Shown piece by piece: positions 34,865 through 44,256 of a stretch of DNA of 60,506 nucleotides. This DNA is from Actinobacteria bacterium Ga0077541 (GTDB taxonomy: Bacteria; Actinomycetota; Thermoleophilia; Miltoncostaeales; Miltoncostaeaceae). The notes below the pieces were generated by a model. That model was not told the origin of the DNA, ran no database searches, and saw only the letters and a list, made by a program, of their open reading frames with translations. The DNA lies in NCBI GenBank assembly GCA_001464995.1, contig LNEQ01000230.1, positions 1 to 60,506 on the forward strand. Reading direction: 5' to 3'. Each line of letters opens with the position of its first letter. Position 1 is the first letter of the stretch. The position numbers and the translations under genes were made by a program.

Positions 34865-36387
34865 CCCCACCCACCGGGGGCGCCGTCCTCAGGATCGGAG
34901 TCGTGTCAGACCCCCACGTCCGGGTCGGGGACGGACCTGGGGTCGTGTGGCACAACCGCCTGCTCCTGGAGGACTCGCTGGCCAGGCTCGATTCGGCGGT
35001 CGCCGACCTCGCCCGCCGGGGCGCGGATCTGATCGTCGTCGCCGGCGACCTGACGCACGACGGCGATCGCGCGGCTGCGGAGGCGGCCCTCGGCGCTCTC
35101 CGTGCGTCGCCCGTCCCCGTATTCGTCGTCCCCGGCAACCACGACCTGGTCGGCGGCGCGTGCATGATGCGCGAGCTGGTCGGTCCGGGAGCAGGCCGTA
35201 TCCGGCTCGCATCGGGGGCGGGCGAGATCGTCCTACCGGGACTCCGGATCGCGGGTGCCTCGATGCTGCGGGGCCGCGATGATCTCTGGGCGTCAGGTGC
35301 ACCGGACGTCGCCGGCTGGGGCGCGGACCTCGTCGTGTTCCTCTCCCACTTCCCGGTGATCTCCCTGGGGCAACGCTGCGAGCGGGCGGATCTGCGCTAC
35401 GCGGGGGACGCGGCCGATCGCGCGCAGACGGAGGCCCTCATCGCGGTCCGTCCCGGCCCGACGATCGTCGTGAGCGGCCATACCCACGTCCGGGACGTGG
35501 TCGCCGCCGGGTCCCTCATCCAGTGCAGCTGCCCGGCGCTCGTGGAGCCCCCCGCCGAGGTGGCGCTCCTCACGGTGCGCCCGGCCCGCCTCGGCGGGGG
35601 GCTGCGTCTCGATCTGGACCATCACGGCGTGGCTGCGGACGCGCCGGTGAGGCTGCCGGTGCTCGCCCCACGGGCGAGCAGCTGGCGGCACCTCGGCACG
35701 GCCGGATGGACGGTGGCGCAGGCACCGCGGACGCCCTCCGCCCGACGGCCGGGGGCGACCCGATCCGAGGGTGTCGCCATGCTGGCCTGCGACTGGAACG
35801 GAACGCTGACCGATGACGCCGAAGAGGCCCGGCACGCCACCAACGCCGTCCTGCGCACCCAGGGGCGCGCCGATCTCTCGCGCGCCGGGTTCCGCGCAGC
35901 GTTCCGCCTGCCCCTGTCCGCGTTCTTCGCGGAGGTCGGCGACCCGGGCTCCGCAGAGGCCGCGACCCGGCTCTGGGACGAGCAGATGGCGCTGGCACGG
36001 CCACCGCTTCAGCCCAACGCCGAGGCTCTGTTGCGCGGCGCCGCCGAGCTCGGTGTCCGAGTCGGAATCGTGAGCGCCGCGGCGCCCGAGGTGGTGGACG
36101 CGCAGATCGCCCACCACAACCTGTCCGACCTGGTGGATTTCGTGGACGCAGGCGCGAGAGTCAAACGCGCCACCCTTGCGGCCCTCGTCGCGGCCCATCC
36201 CGGAAGGGTCATGTACATCGGCGACACGGAGTTCGACGTCCGCGAGGCGATCGCGGCGGGCGCCCGGGCCATCGGCTACGGGCAGGGCTATCGGCCGGGC
36301 GCAGCGCTCCGGGCCGCCGGCGCGGAGATCGTCGTGGACGACCTGGCGGCGGTACTGCGCCGGCTTCAGCTCCCGCCGCGGGGCTGA
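34861..36387 (+). CDS. Fused metallophosphoesterase and HAD phosphatase
   Basis: Residues about 10-285 are a calcineurin-like phosphoesterase: GVVSDPHV, VVAGDLTHDG, VPGNHD, FLSHFPVI and VSGHTHVRD give the full two-metal site, close to the GpdQ/CpdA phosphodiesterases. After a linker of about 20 residues, 300-508 form a HAD hydrolase: motif I ACDWNGTLTDD, motif II GIVSAAAPEV, Lys in ARVKRATLAAL, motif IV YIGDTEFDVREA. In motif I the acid/base Asp is Asn. GTG 34861 overlaps the ATPase stop. A diester cut by the first domain could be dephosphorylated by the second, yielding a free sugar or polyol after import; that is inference. The track start at 34741 lies inside the ATPase gene. Confidence 0.88.
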   Translation: MTPPTGGAVLRIGVVSDPHVRVGDGPGVVWHNRLLLEDSLARLDSAVADLARRGADLIVVAGDLTHDGDRAAAEAALGALRASPVPVFVVPGNHDLVGGACMMRELVGPGAGRIRLASGAGEIVLPGLRIAGASMLRGRDDLWASGAPDVAGWGADLVVFLSHFPVISLGQRCERADLRYAGDAADRAQTEALIAVRPGPTIVVSGHTHVRDVVAAGSLIQCSCPALVEPPAEVALLTVRPARLGGGLRLDLDHHGVAADAPVRLPVLAPRASSWRHLGTAGWTVAQAPRTPSARRPGATRSEGVAMLACDWNGTLTDDAEEARHATNAVLRTQGRADLSRAGFRAAFRLPLSAFFAEVGDPGSAEAATRLWDEQMALARPPLQPNAEALLRGAAELGVRVGIVSAAAPEVVDAQIAHHNLSDLVDFVDAGARVKRATLAALVAAHPGRVMYIGDTEFDVREAIAAGARAIGYGQGYRPGAALRAAGAEIVVDDLAAVLRRLQLPPRG

Positions 36388-36414
36388 CTCACGGCAGGAT
36401 GTCCGGCGGGCGCA

Positions 36415-37863
36415 TCACCGGCGACCGGCGTCCACGGGAGCGAGGACGGCGGAAGCGGGGGCGCCGAGCAGGGCACGGGCGCGCAGGGCGAGGGCGAGGG
36501 CGAGGCGCACGTCCGGGTCGTCGAGGTCGCGGCCGGTGAGCTCCCGCGCCCGCTGCAGCCGATAGAGGAGCGTGTTCACGTGCACGCCGCGGCGGCGCGC
36601 CGCCGCGCGGGGGCTCCAGCTGACGCTCACGAGCGCCTCGGTGGTCGCGACGAGGGGGGCGGCCGACCTGCCGCGCGCCTCCTGCCGCTGGAGGGGCCCC
36701 AGCCACTCCTCGACGAAGTCGGCGAGGCTCCCGGCGGGGGCCACGGCGAGCAGCAGCCGCTCCACGCCGAGGCGCCGGAAGGGGTGCGCCTCGCCCGTCC
36801 GGTGCAGCCGGCGGCCCACGCGCACGGCGAGCCGCGCCTGCTCCATCAGCTCGTGGAGCTCGGCGGGCCCGCCGGGACGGCCGCCGATGCCGCAGGAGAA
36901 GGACGCGCCGCCGGTCGCCCCGCCCGCGGCCACCAGCACCGAGCGGGCGCAGACCTCGGCCTCCTCCGCGGTGGTGGGCCCGGGCACGAGGATCACCAGC
37001 GTCCCGGCGCGGGCGACGACGATCGCCCCGGGGTGCCGCGACCCTGCGGCCTCCGACACCGCGCGGAACACGCGCTCGGCGCTCGCGCCATCGACGAGGG
37101 CCCGTGCCGCCGCCGGCTCGTCGGCCTCCAGCACCAGCACCCACATGTCCTGCCGCAGCCGGTGGCCGAGCGGGCCGGCAGTCCGTCCGGGCCGGGAGGG
37201 GCGATGCGCTCGCCGTCCGGATCGAAGAGCGCCGCCGCCCCTCCGGCCTGGCGGCCGATCTCCTCGCAGACGGCCGCGACGCCGCCCCCCGGTGAGCGCG
37301 AGGTCGGTGAAGCGCCGGTGCACCTCCTCCGAGCTGCGCAGGTCGCGGACCTGCGCCTCGAGGCGCGCCTGCATCCCGGAGGGCTCCAGCGCGCCTGCCA
37401 GCTGCGCGGCTATGGCGGCCATGAAGGTCACCTCGTCGCGGTTGAAGTGGTGCGGCTCCTCGGTCTGCACGTTGAGGACGCCCACCAGGCGGCCGGCCGA
37501 GATGATCGGCACCGAGCAGATCGAGACGAAACGCGCCTGGTCGACGCCGGCCAGCCAGCAGAAGCGCGGCTCGCCGGGCACGTCGTCCACCACCACCGGG
37601 GCCCGCTCGGCGGCCGTCGTGCCCGTGACCCCCTCGCCGACGCGCAGGCGCACGCGGCCGACGCCGCCCTGCGAGAGGCCGTTGGTCGCCGACCGCACCA
37701 GCGACCGCCCACCGGGCTCGGTGAGGTAGACCGAGCAGACGTCGACGCCCATCGCCTCCGTCGTCTCCGCGATGACCAGGCGCACGAGCGACGGCGGATC
37801 GAGGGTCTGGGCCGCGGTCAGGGCCAGGCGCTGGAGGTACTCCAGCTCGCGAACGGTGTCCAC
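36415..37863 (-). CDS. GAF-PucR-type regulator with double frameshift
   Basis: Residues 1-170 are a GAF domain (SLVRLVIAETTEAMGVDVCSVYL, PIISAGRLVGVLNVQTEEP). The last 200 residues match PucR/CdaR-type regulators, ending in the helix-turn-helix VSWSPRAAARRRGVHVNTLLYRL. Between them, about 190-230, the ORF reads a long Arg/Gly stretch without sense. In the next frame the same bases give GVAAVCEEIGRQAGGAAALFDPDGERIAP, which fits a PucR linker. So one extra G in a six-G run (37285-37290) and one missing base near 37170-37185 cancel out. The ORF stays open, but about 40 residues are likely wrong. It may respond to a small molecule or redox state. Confidence 0.72.
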   Translation of the reverse strand: MDTVRELEYLQRLALTAAQTLDPPSLVRLVIAETTEAMGVDVCSVYLTEPGGRSLVRSATNGLSQGGVGRVRLRVGEGVTGTTAAERAPVVVDDVPGEPRFCWLAGVDQARFVSICSVPIISAGRLVGVLNVQTEEPHHFNRDEVTFMAAIAAQLAGALEPSGMQARLEAQVRDLRSSEEVHRRFTDLALTGGRRRGRLRGDRPPGRRGGGALRSGRRAHRPSRPGRTAGPLGHRLRQDMWVLVLEADEPAAARALVDGASAERVFRAVSEAAGSRHPGAIVVARAGTLVILVPGPTTAEEAEVCARSVLVAAGGATGGASFSCGIGGRPGGPAELHELMEQARLAVRVGRRLHRTGEAHPFRRLGVERLLLAVAPAGSLADFVEEWLGPLQRQEARGRSAAPLVATTEALVSVSWSPRAAARRRGVHVNTLLYRLQRARELTGRDLDDPDVRLALALALRARALLGAPASAVLAPVDAGRR

Positions 37864-37992
37864 TCGCGCCGAGGATGACCGCCGCCGAGGACCCCTTCCT
37901 TCGCCGCCCGGACAGTCATGCGGCCCGCGACGTGGGCCCGCCGTACCGACACCGCCGGGGACCGGGCCGGCGGCCCGGCCCCCGACGGCCGG

Positions 37993-38784
37993 CTACGGAA
38001 GGATGTCGACCGGGGAGCCGGCGGGCACCGTGCGGCCGATGCGCGTCGCCACGCTGTTCGCCAGGCGCACGCACCCGTGGCTGACGGCCTGGCCGAGCAG
38101 CTCCGGCCGGTTGGTGCCGTGCAGCGCGACCCGCCCGTCCCCACCGTCGAACTCGGACAGCTTCTCCGAGTGGGCGCTGAGGGTGAGGATGTAGGTGCCG
38201 AAGAAGCCGGCGGGGTTGCGCTGCCGGACGATCTCGCTGAGCGCGAACGCCCCCGTCGGAGTCGGGTTCTCGCGGGTGCCGACGGCGACGGTCCAGGAGC
38301 CGACCACCTTCCCGGCCCTGCGCAGCTCGAGCTTCCGGGCGCCGAGGCGGACGGTCACGCGCCACGGCGTGCGCTCGACGCGCACGGCCTCGGCCGGCAC
38401 CCAGCCGGCGGCGTCGTTGGGGCGGCTGTTGAGCAGCACCCGGTACCAGACGCCGTGCGCCTTCGTGGCGCGGGCGCCGATCACCAGCAGGACGTTCGGA
38501 CCGTTGTTGTACGGCGCGGTGGGTCCGAGCTTGGAGGTCTTGCGGGCGCTCGCACGGGGGGCCGACCGGGTGTGCACGGGAAGCAGCACCCGGGCCGTCC
38601 AGGCCTCCCTGGTCGTGGGCCGGCTGGCGATCGCCCGTGGGGTCGCAGCCGTCTGGGTGGACGCCTTGGCGCCCCCCGCGGAGGGGGCCGCTCCGGCGGC
38701 GCCGGCGGTCGCCGCCAGCGCGCAGGCGGCCACCCCCCCGGCCAGCCAGAGGGTCAGCGGGCGCCTGCGCGCGTGGAGGCCCAT
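37993..38784 (-). CDS. L,D-transpeptidase (YkuD family)
   Basis: A 263-residue exported enzyme that forms or exchanges 3-3 peptidoglycan cross-links. A basic leader is followed by a long hydrophobic segment (LTLWLAGGVAACALAATAGAAGAA), an SH3-like stretch (LLNSRPNDAAGWVPAEAV), and the catalytic domain with NPTPTGAFALSEIV, VALHGTNRPELLGQAVSHGCVRL, whose HGC holds the active Cys, and ends PAGSPVDILP. It overlaps the SdrD_B gene stop by one base (TGATG), so the two are co-translated; the adhesin-like partner may be a cell-wall protein. Confidence 0.9.
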   Translation of the reverse strand: MGLHARRRPLTLWLAGGVAACALAATAGAAGAAPSAGGAKASTQTAATPRAIASRPTTREAWTARVLLPVHTRSAPRASARKTSKLGPTAPYNNGPNVLLVIGARATKAHGVWYRVLLNSRPNDAAGWVPAEAVRVERTPWRVTVRLGARKLELRRAGKVVGSWTVAVGTRENPTPTGAFALSEIVRQRNPAGFFGTYILTLSAHSEKLSEFDGGDGRVALHGTNRPELLGQAVSHGCVRLANSVATRIGRTVPAGSPVDILP

Positions 38785-40202
38785 CAGCCCGTCACGCCCC
38801 CGGCACGCGCCACCGGCACCGGCCCGACGACGCGGGTGACCGCGGTCGAGCGGCGCGGCGGCAGGCCGTCGGCCGTGACCGTCGCCGTGTTGCGGATGGT
38901 GCCCGTGACGTTCGGGTTGACGCGCACGTTCATGCGGAGCGTGCGGCTCGCGCCCGCCCGCATGTCACCCACCACCCAGGTGACCACGCCGTTGCGGATG
39001 GTGGCCCCCGAGGGGATCGACACGAGGGTCAGGCTCACCGGCACGAGGTCGGTCACCTGCACGTTGCGCGCGACGAAGGCGCTGCGGTTGCGCACCACGA
39101 TCGAGTACTGGAAGGTCGCGCCCGCCCGGGCGGTCGCGGGGCCGCGCTTGGCGATCGTCACGTTGGGCGCGGGCCCGCCGGAGATCGTGGCGCCGTTGCC
39201 GCTGATCAGCCCGAAGTTGTTGTTCGGGCGGCCCTGACCCGAGGTGATCGGGATGTTCGTGATGGTGCGCGCGGTGGTGGCCGTGAGGCCACCGGGGACG
39301 GCCATGGCCACCGCGTACGTACCGGGCAGCAGGCCGTCGAAGCTGTAGCTGCCGTCGGCCGCCGAGAGGATCTCGCGGGTGGCGACCGTGATCGCGCCGG
39401 GGCGCGTGCCGGTCAGCGTCAGCCGGACGCCGGCGCGGCCGACCTCGCCCGCGTCGCGGATGCCGTTGCGGTTGGTGTCGATGTAGACCACGCCGCTGAT
39501 CGGGGCGGGGCGGACGTTGCCGGCGACGAACGTGCCGAGGCCGCCCGCCGGAACCGTGACCTGCCCGACCGGCGGGGTGATCGCTGCCCAGAGCGGGTCG
39601 ACGACCTCCTCGACGGTCCACACGCCCGCCGGCACGCTGCCCACCGTCACCGAGCCGTCGGCGCCGGTGGAGATGACGCTGCCGTTCTGCTGCGGGTTGG
39701 TGAGGCGGAAGGTCCACCCGGGGACACCGGGCTCACCCGACTCGCGGATGCCGTTGCCGTTGATGTCCTCGAACTTGATCACCTGCAGGGTGCCGAGCTG
39801 GTCGGCGACGTCGAAGACGACGAGGGCGGAGCTCTCGAGCGTGCCCGGCGACGAGAAGAAGTCGACCGTCGCCCGGTAGCGGCCGAGCGGCGCGGCGGCG
39901 GAGGGGCTGAAGGTGCGCTGGGCGTTGATGGGGCTCGGGACGCCCGCGACGCTCTGCGTCTCCTGCTGCACGATCGCGCTCAGGGGATCGGTGAAGCGCA
40001 GCGACCAGCTCGACGCGACGGTCTGGTACGTGATCGAGAAGTCGACGGCCTGCGTGCCGCCGCCGCGCTGGATCGCCGACGGCGGGGCCGGCGCGCGGTT
40101 GAGGGTGATGCCGATCGCGGACGCCACCGCCGGCATCGCCATGACCGCCGCCAACGTCACGAGCAGGAGGCGGCGCCACCCGCCCAGAGGTCCTCGTCTC
40201 AT
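38784..40202 (-). CDS. Secreted SdrD_B/DUF11 repeat protein
   Basis: A 472-residue exported protein. A signal sequence (WRRLLLVTLAAVMAMPAVASA) leads into an N-terminal domain of about 115 residues, then two SdrD_B-like beta-sandwich modules marked by calcium loops KFEDINGNGIRESGEPGVPGW and YIDTNRNGIRDAGEVGRAGV, each about 100 residues, and a C-terminal DUF11 module (NVTIAKRGPATARAGATFQYSIVVRN). There is no sorting motif or anchor, so it may be released or wall-bound by other means. ATG 40202 is placed seven bases after agggaagg. Role inferred: surface adhesion or scaffold. Confidence 0.85.
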   Translation of the reverse strand: MRRGPLGGWRRLLLVTLAAVMAMPAVASAIGITLNRAPAPPSAIQRGGGTQAVDFSITYQTVASSWSLRFTDPLSAIVQQETQSVAGVPSPINAQRTFSPSAAAPLGRYRATVDFFSSPGTLESSALVVFDVADQLGTLQVIKFEDINGNGIRESGEPGVPGWTFRLTNPQQNGSVISTGADGSVTVGSVPAGVWTVEEVVDPLWAAITPPVGQVTVPAGGLGTFVAGNVRPAPISGVVYIDTNRNGIRDAGEVGRAGVRLTLTGTRPGAITVATREILSAADGSYSFDGLLPGTYAVAMAVPGGLTATTARTITNIPITSGQGRPNNNFGLISGNGATISGGPAPNVTIAKRGPATARAGATFQYSIVVRNRSAFVARNVQVTDLVPVSLTLVSIPSGATIRNGVVTWVVGDMRAGASRTLRMNVRVNPNVTGTIRNTATVTADGLPPRRSTAVTRVVGPVPVARAGGVTG

Positions 40203-40320
40203 CTCCACGCCTTCCCTCGACTCCGCTCGGACCACCGGACGTGATCCATGGGCGCAGCTTTCCCTGCAAACGGGGCGGCGTGAACCCCGGGAGGGTGAGC
40301 GAACCTACGACAACCTGCCG

Positions 40321-40334
40321 CTGCAACGTTGCAG
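40321..40334. promoter_or_regulatory. Perfect 14-base palindrome
   Basis: ctgcaacgttgcag is a perfect palindrome in the 151-base gap between the VWA operon end and the SdrD_B gene start. It can also extend into a hairpin (acctgc ... gcaggt). It could be an operator for the SdrD_B-transpeptidase unit or part of the VWA operon terminator; sequence alone does not choose. Confidence 0.4.
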
Positions 40335-40353
40335 GTGGCCTTTCAAACGCAAG

Positions 40354-41328
40354 TCAAGCGGTGCGCGCGCCCCGCAGGCGGTCGCCGCGCGGGTGCGCGA
40401 GCCCGGCCAGCAGGGCGGCGATCACGAGCAGCACGAGAGCGACGGCGGCCACCCACACCGTCAGCTCGCGCAGCTCGGGCACCGGCGCCACGATCGATCC
40501 GATGTCGGCGAACACCGCCTGGAGGTCCTCGGTGGTGGTGGTCTGGGCGAAGAGTCCGCCGGTGCGCGTGGACATCGCGGCGAGGGTCTCGGAGGGCAGC
40601 GGCTGATCGGGGCGTCCGGGGTCGTTGCCCAGGAGGATGGTGTAGACGGGGACGCCGGCCGACGCCGCGCGCTCGGCGGCGGCCTCGGGCGTGGTCGCCC
40701 GGCGGATCGAGTTGGCCCCGTCGGTCAGCACCAGGATCCGGCCGGCCGAGTCGGACGGGTCGGCCGGAGGGGTCTCGGGAATGGCCCCGGAGGCATCGAG
40801 CGCGGCGAGCGAGGTGGTGACGGCGGTGCCGAGGGCGGTGCCGATGCGAGTCTGGGTGACCCCCTCCAGCGCCTCGCCCAGGGCGGCGCGATCGGTGGTC
40901 GGCGCGAGCACCACCTCGGCGCTCTCGGCGAAGGTGGTCACGCCGATCGCCGTGTCCTCGGGCGCCTCGTCGGCGAAGCGCTCGGCCGCGTCGATGGCCG
41001 AGCCGAGCCGGCTCGGCTGCAGGTCGGTCTTCACCATCGACTCGGAGACGTCGATGGTGATCATCACGCTGCTGCGGCGCTCCTCGGCCGTCGCGTCGAC
41101 CGACGGCCGGGCCATCGCCACGACGCCGGCCGCGACCGCGAGCAGCGCGACGGCCGCGGCCGCGGCCCGCATGGTCCGCGCGCGGCGGGTGGGCCCGACG
41201 GCCATGACGGCCGGATCCGCCCATCGCTCGCCGGCGCTGCGCCGCTCGTTCGCCCACGCGAGCAGGCCCGCGGCCAGCGGGATCAGCAGGAGGAGGGCCC
41301 ACAGCCACCCGGGCGACTGGAAGCTCAT
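40354..41328 (-). CDS. VWA domain membrane protein (BatA/B-like)
   Basis: A 324-residue protein. An N-terminal helix (WLWALLLLIPLAAGLLAW), a second (AAAAAVALLAVAAGVVAMARP), a von Willebrand A domain (ITIDVSESMVKTDLQPSRL with DxSxS, TTFAESAEVVLAPTTDR, ILVLTDGANSI), and a C-terminal helix (LTVWVAAVALVLLVIAALLAG). The MIDAS is present. It is nearly a duplicate of the gene upstream, linked by ATGA, and part of the MoxR-DUF58-VWA cluster. ATG 41328 is the operon-consistent start. Confidence 0.88.
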   Translation of the reverse strand: MSFQSPGWLWALLLLIPLAAGLLAWANERRSAGERWADPAVMAVGPTRRARTMRAAAAAVALLAVAAGVVAMARPSVDATAEERRSSVMITIDVSESMVKTDLQPSRLGSAIDAAERFADEAPEDTAIGVTTFAESAEVVLAPTTDRAALGEALEGVTQTRIGTALGTAVTTSLAALDASGAIPETPPADPSDSAGRILVLTDGANSIRRATTPEAAAERAASAGVPVYTILLGNDPGRPDQPLPSETLAAMSTRTGGLFAQTTTTEDLQAVFADIGSIVAPVPELRELTVWVAAVALVLLVIAALLAGLAHPRGDRLRGARTA

Positions 41329-42266
41329 GAGAGGCGCGGCCCAAGCCGCCAGGCGGCGACGCCGGCCATCACCAGCAGCAGGGCCCCGAGGCCGGCGGCC
41401 CAGGCGGTGACCTCGCCCTTCACCCGCTCGGTCCCGATGAAGGTGCCGAGCTGCGCGTAGACCGAGCGCACCGACTCGGCGTCGGTGCTCTCGAAGGCGT
41501 CGCCCCCGGTGATGTCGGCGATCTGCTGCAGCCCCTCGGGGTCGGGCGGCACCGGGGTGCCGTCCGAGAGCGTGCCGGAGGAGGTGCCGAGCGCCACGGT
41601 GAACACCGGCACGCCGGCGGCCTCGGCGTCGTCGGCGGCCAGCGAGGGCGGGATGCCGACGGTGGTGGCGCCGTCCGAGAGCACCACGATCCGGGCCGCC
41701 TCGAGCGTGCCGTCCTCGGTGGCGCCCGGCTGGGTGGCGCGGATCGCCTCGAGAGAGGTCGCGATGGCCTCGCCGACGGCCGTCGCGCCCTCGGGGCGCA
41801 GGCCCTCGATCGCGCGCGCCAGCGCGTCGCGGTCGGTGGTCGGCGCGACGAGCAGGTTGGCCTGGCCGGAGAAGCTGACGAGGCCCACCTGGTACTGGCG
41901 CGGCACCTCCTCGGCGAAGGTCAGCGCGGCATCTTGGGCGGCGCGGAGCCGGTAGGGGTCGACGTCGGTCGCCGACATCGACCCGGAGACGTCGATGGCG
42001 AGCATGATCGTGGCGCGCTCGCGCGGCTCGTCGCGGTAGGCCTCGGGCCGCGCCAGGGCGACGGTGAGGGCCGCGAGCGCCAGCAGGGCCAGCACGAGCG
42101 GGAGATGACGGCGGCGGCGCGGGCCGGGATCGGCCCGCGCGATCAGGTCGAGGTCGGGGTACGCGACGCCCTCCACCGGGCGCTGGCGGCGCCACCAGGC
42201 GACCGCCGCCGCGACGAGCGGCACGGCCAGGAGGGCGAGGAGGACGAGCGGCTGCTGGAAGCTCAC
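41325..42266 (-). CDS. VWA domain membrane protein (BatA-like)
   Basis: A 313-residue paralogue of the following gene. Helices LVLLALLAVPLVAAAVAWW and LPLVLALLALAALTVALARP, then a VWA domain with MLAIDVSGSMSATDVDPYRL (full MIDAS) and IVVLSDGATTVG, and a C-terminal helix. The VWA sits on the outer face or in the membrane-proximal space and is thought to be handled by MoxR-type AAA proteins. ATGA overlap to both neighbours. Confidence 0.9.
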   Translation of the reverse strand: MSFQQPLVLLALLAVPLVAAAVAWWRRQRPVEGVAYPDLDLIARADPGPRRRRHLPLVLALLALAALTVALARPEAYRDEPRERATIMLAIDVSGSMSATDVDPYRLRAAQDAALTFAEEVPRQYQVGLVSFSGQANLLVAPTTDRDALARAIEGLRPEGATAVGEAIATSLEAIRATQPGATEDGTLEAARIVVLSDGATTVGIPPSLAADDAEAAGVPVFTVALGTSSGTLSDGTPVPPDPEGLQQIADITGGDAFESTDAESVRSVYAQLGTFIGTERVKGEVTAWAAGLGALLLVMAGVAAWRLGPRLS

Positions 42267-43193
42267 GCGTGCGACGCCCGTCGCCGGACCACCGGACGGC
42301 CGAGCGCGCGCGCCAGCGGCAGCACCCAGTCGTCGCCGGTACGGGCGATCACGTGGCGCACCCCGGCGCGCGCGAACATCGCATCGCGGGCGCGGTCGGT
42401 CGCCTCGACCGCGGCGGCGAAGCGGCTCTGGAAGCGGGGGTCGGCGGTGTCGACCAGGTGGCGGCGGCCGGTCTCGAGGTCACGCAGGTGCACCGGGCCC
42501 ACGTCGGGCAGCTCGCGCTCGCGCGGGTCGCGGATCTCGATGGCGATCACCTCGTGGCGGCGGCCGAGCGCACCGATGGCGCGCTCCAGGCCCGGCTGCA
42601 GGGGGAAGTCGGAGATGACCACCAGGGCGCCCCGGTGGCGGGCGATGCGGCCGGCCGACGTGACGGCGCGTGCGAGGTCGGTGCGGCCGTCGCCCTCCTG
42701 CGGGGCGGCGACCCGCTCGAGCGCGGCGAGGGCGGAGATCAGCCCGCGGCGGTCGGCGCGCGGCGGGCGCACGAGGTCGATGTCGCCGGCGGCGGTGGCG
42801 AGCAGACCGAGGCGGTCGCCGCGGCGGCGCATGACGACGCCGACGCCGGCCAGCACGTCGCGGGCCAGGTCGATCTTGGTCTGCGACCGGGTGCCGAAGT
42901 GCATCGACGGGGAGCAGTCCACCAGGGCCCAGGCGGTCAGCACGGGCTCGATCTCCGGTACGCGCACCATGGGCTCGCCCAGGCGCGCGCTGAGCGGCCA
43001 GTCGACCCAGCGCACGTCGTCGCCATCCTCGTAGGAACGCGTCAGCGACGGCTCGCCGCCGGGGCCGGGCCGCCGACCGCGCCGCTCGCCCTGGAGCAGG
43101 CCGTCGAGGCGCCGGCCGATGCGGAGCTCCACGCGGCGCAGCAGGGCCTCCGGGGTGGAGGCGGCGCGAGCGGGCGTCGTGCCGGGCTCCCGG

Positions 43194-43213
<20 letters not shown>
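42263..43213 (-). CDS. DUF58 domain protein
   Basis: A 316-residue soluble member of the DUF58 family, the usual partner of MoxR ATPases. The signature SLTRSYEDGDDVRWVDWPLSARLGEPMVR is near residue 55, and a VWA-like fold follows (TAWALVDCSPSMHFGT, RGALVVISDFPLQPG). Its start overlaps the moxR stop by 20 bases and its stop overlaps the VWA gene by 4. It lacks the N-terminal membrane helices some members have. Confidence 0.9.
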
Positions 43214-44231
<1,018 letters not shown>

Positions 44232-44256
44232 GTGTCTGGCGTCCTGGGTCGTGGGG

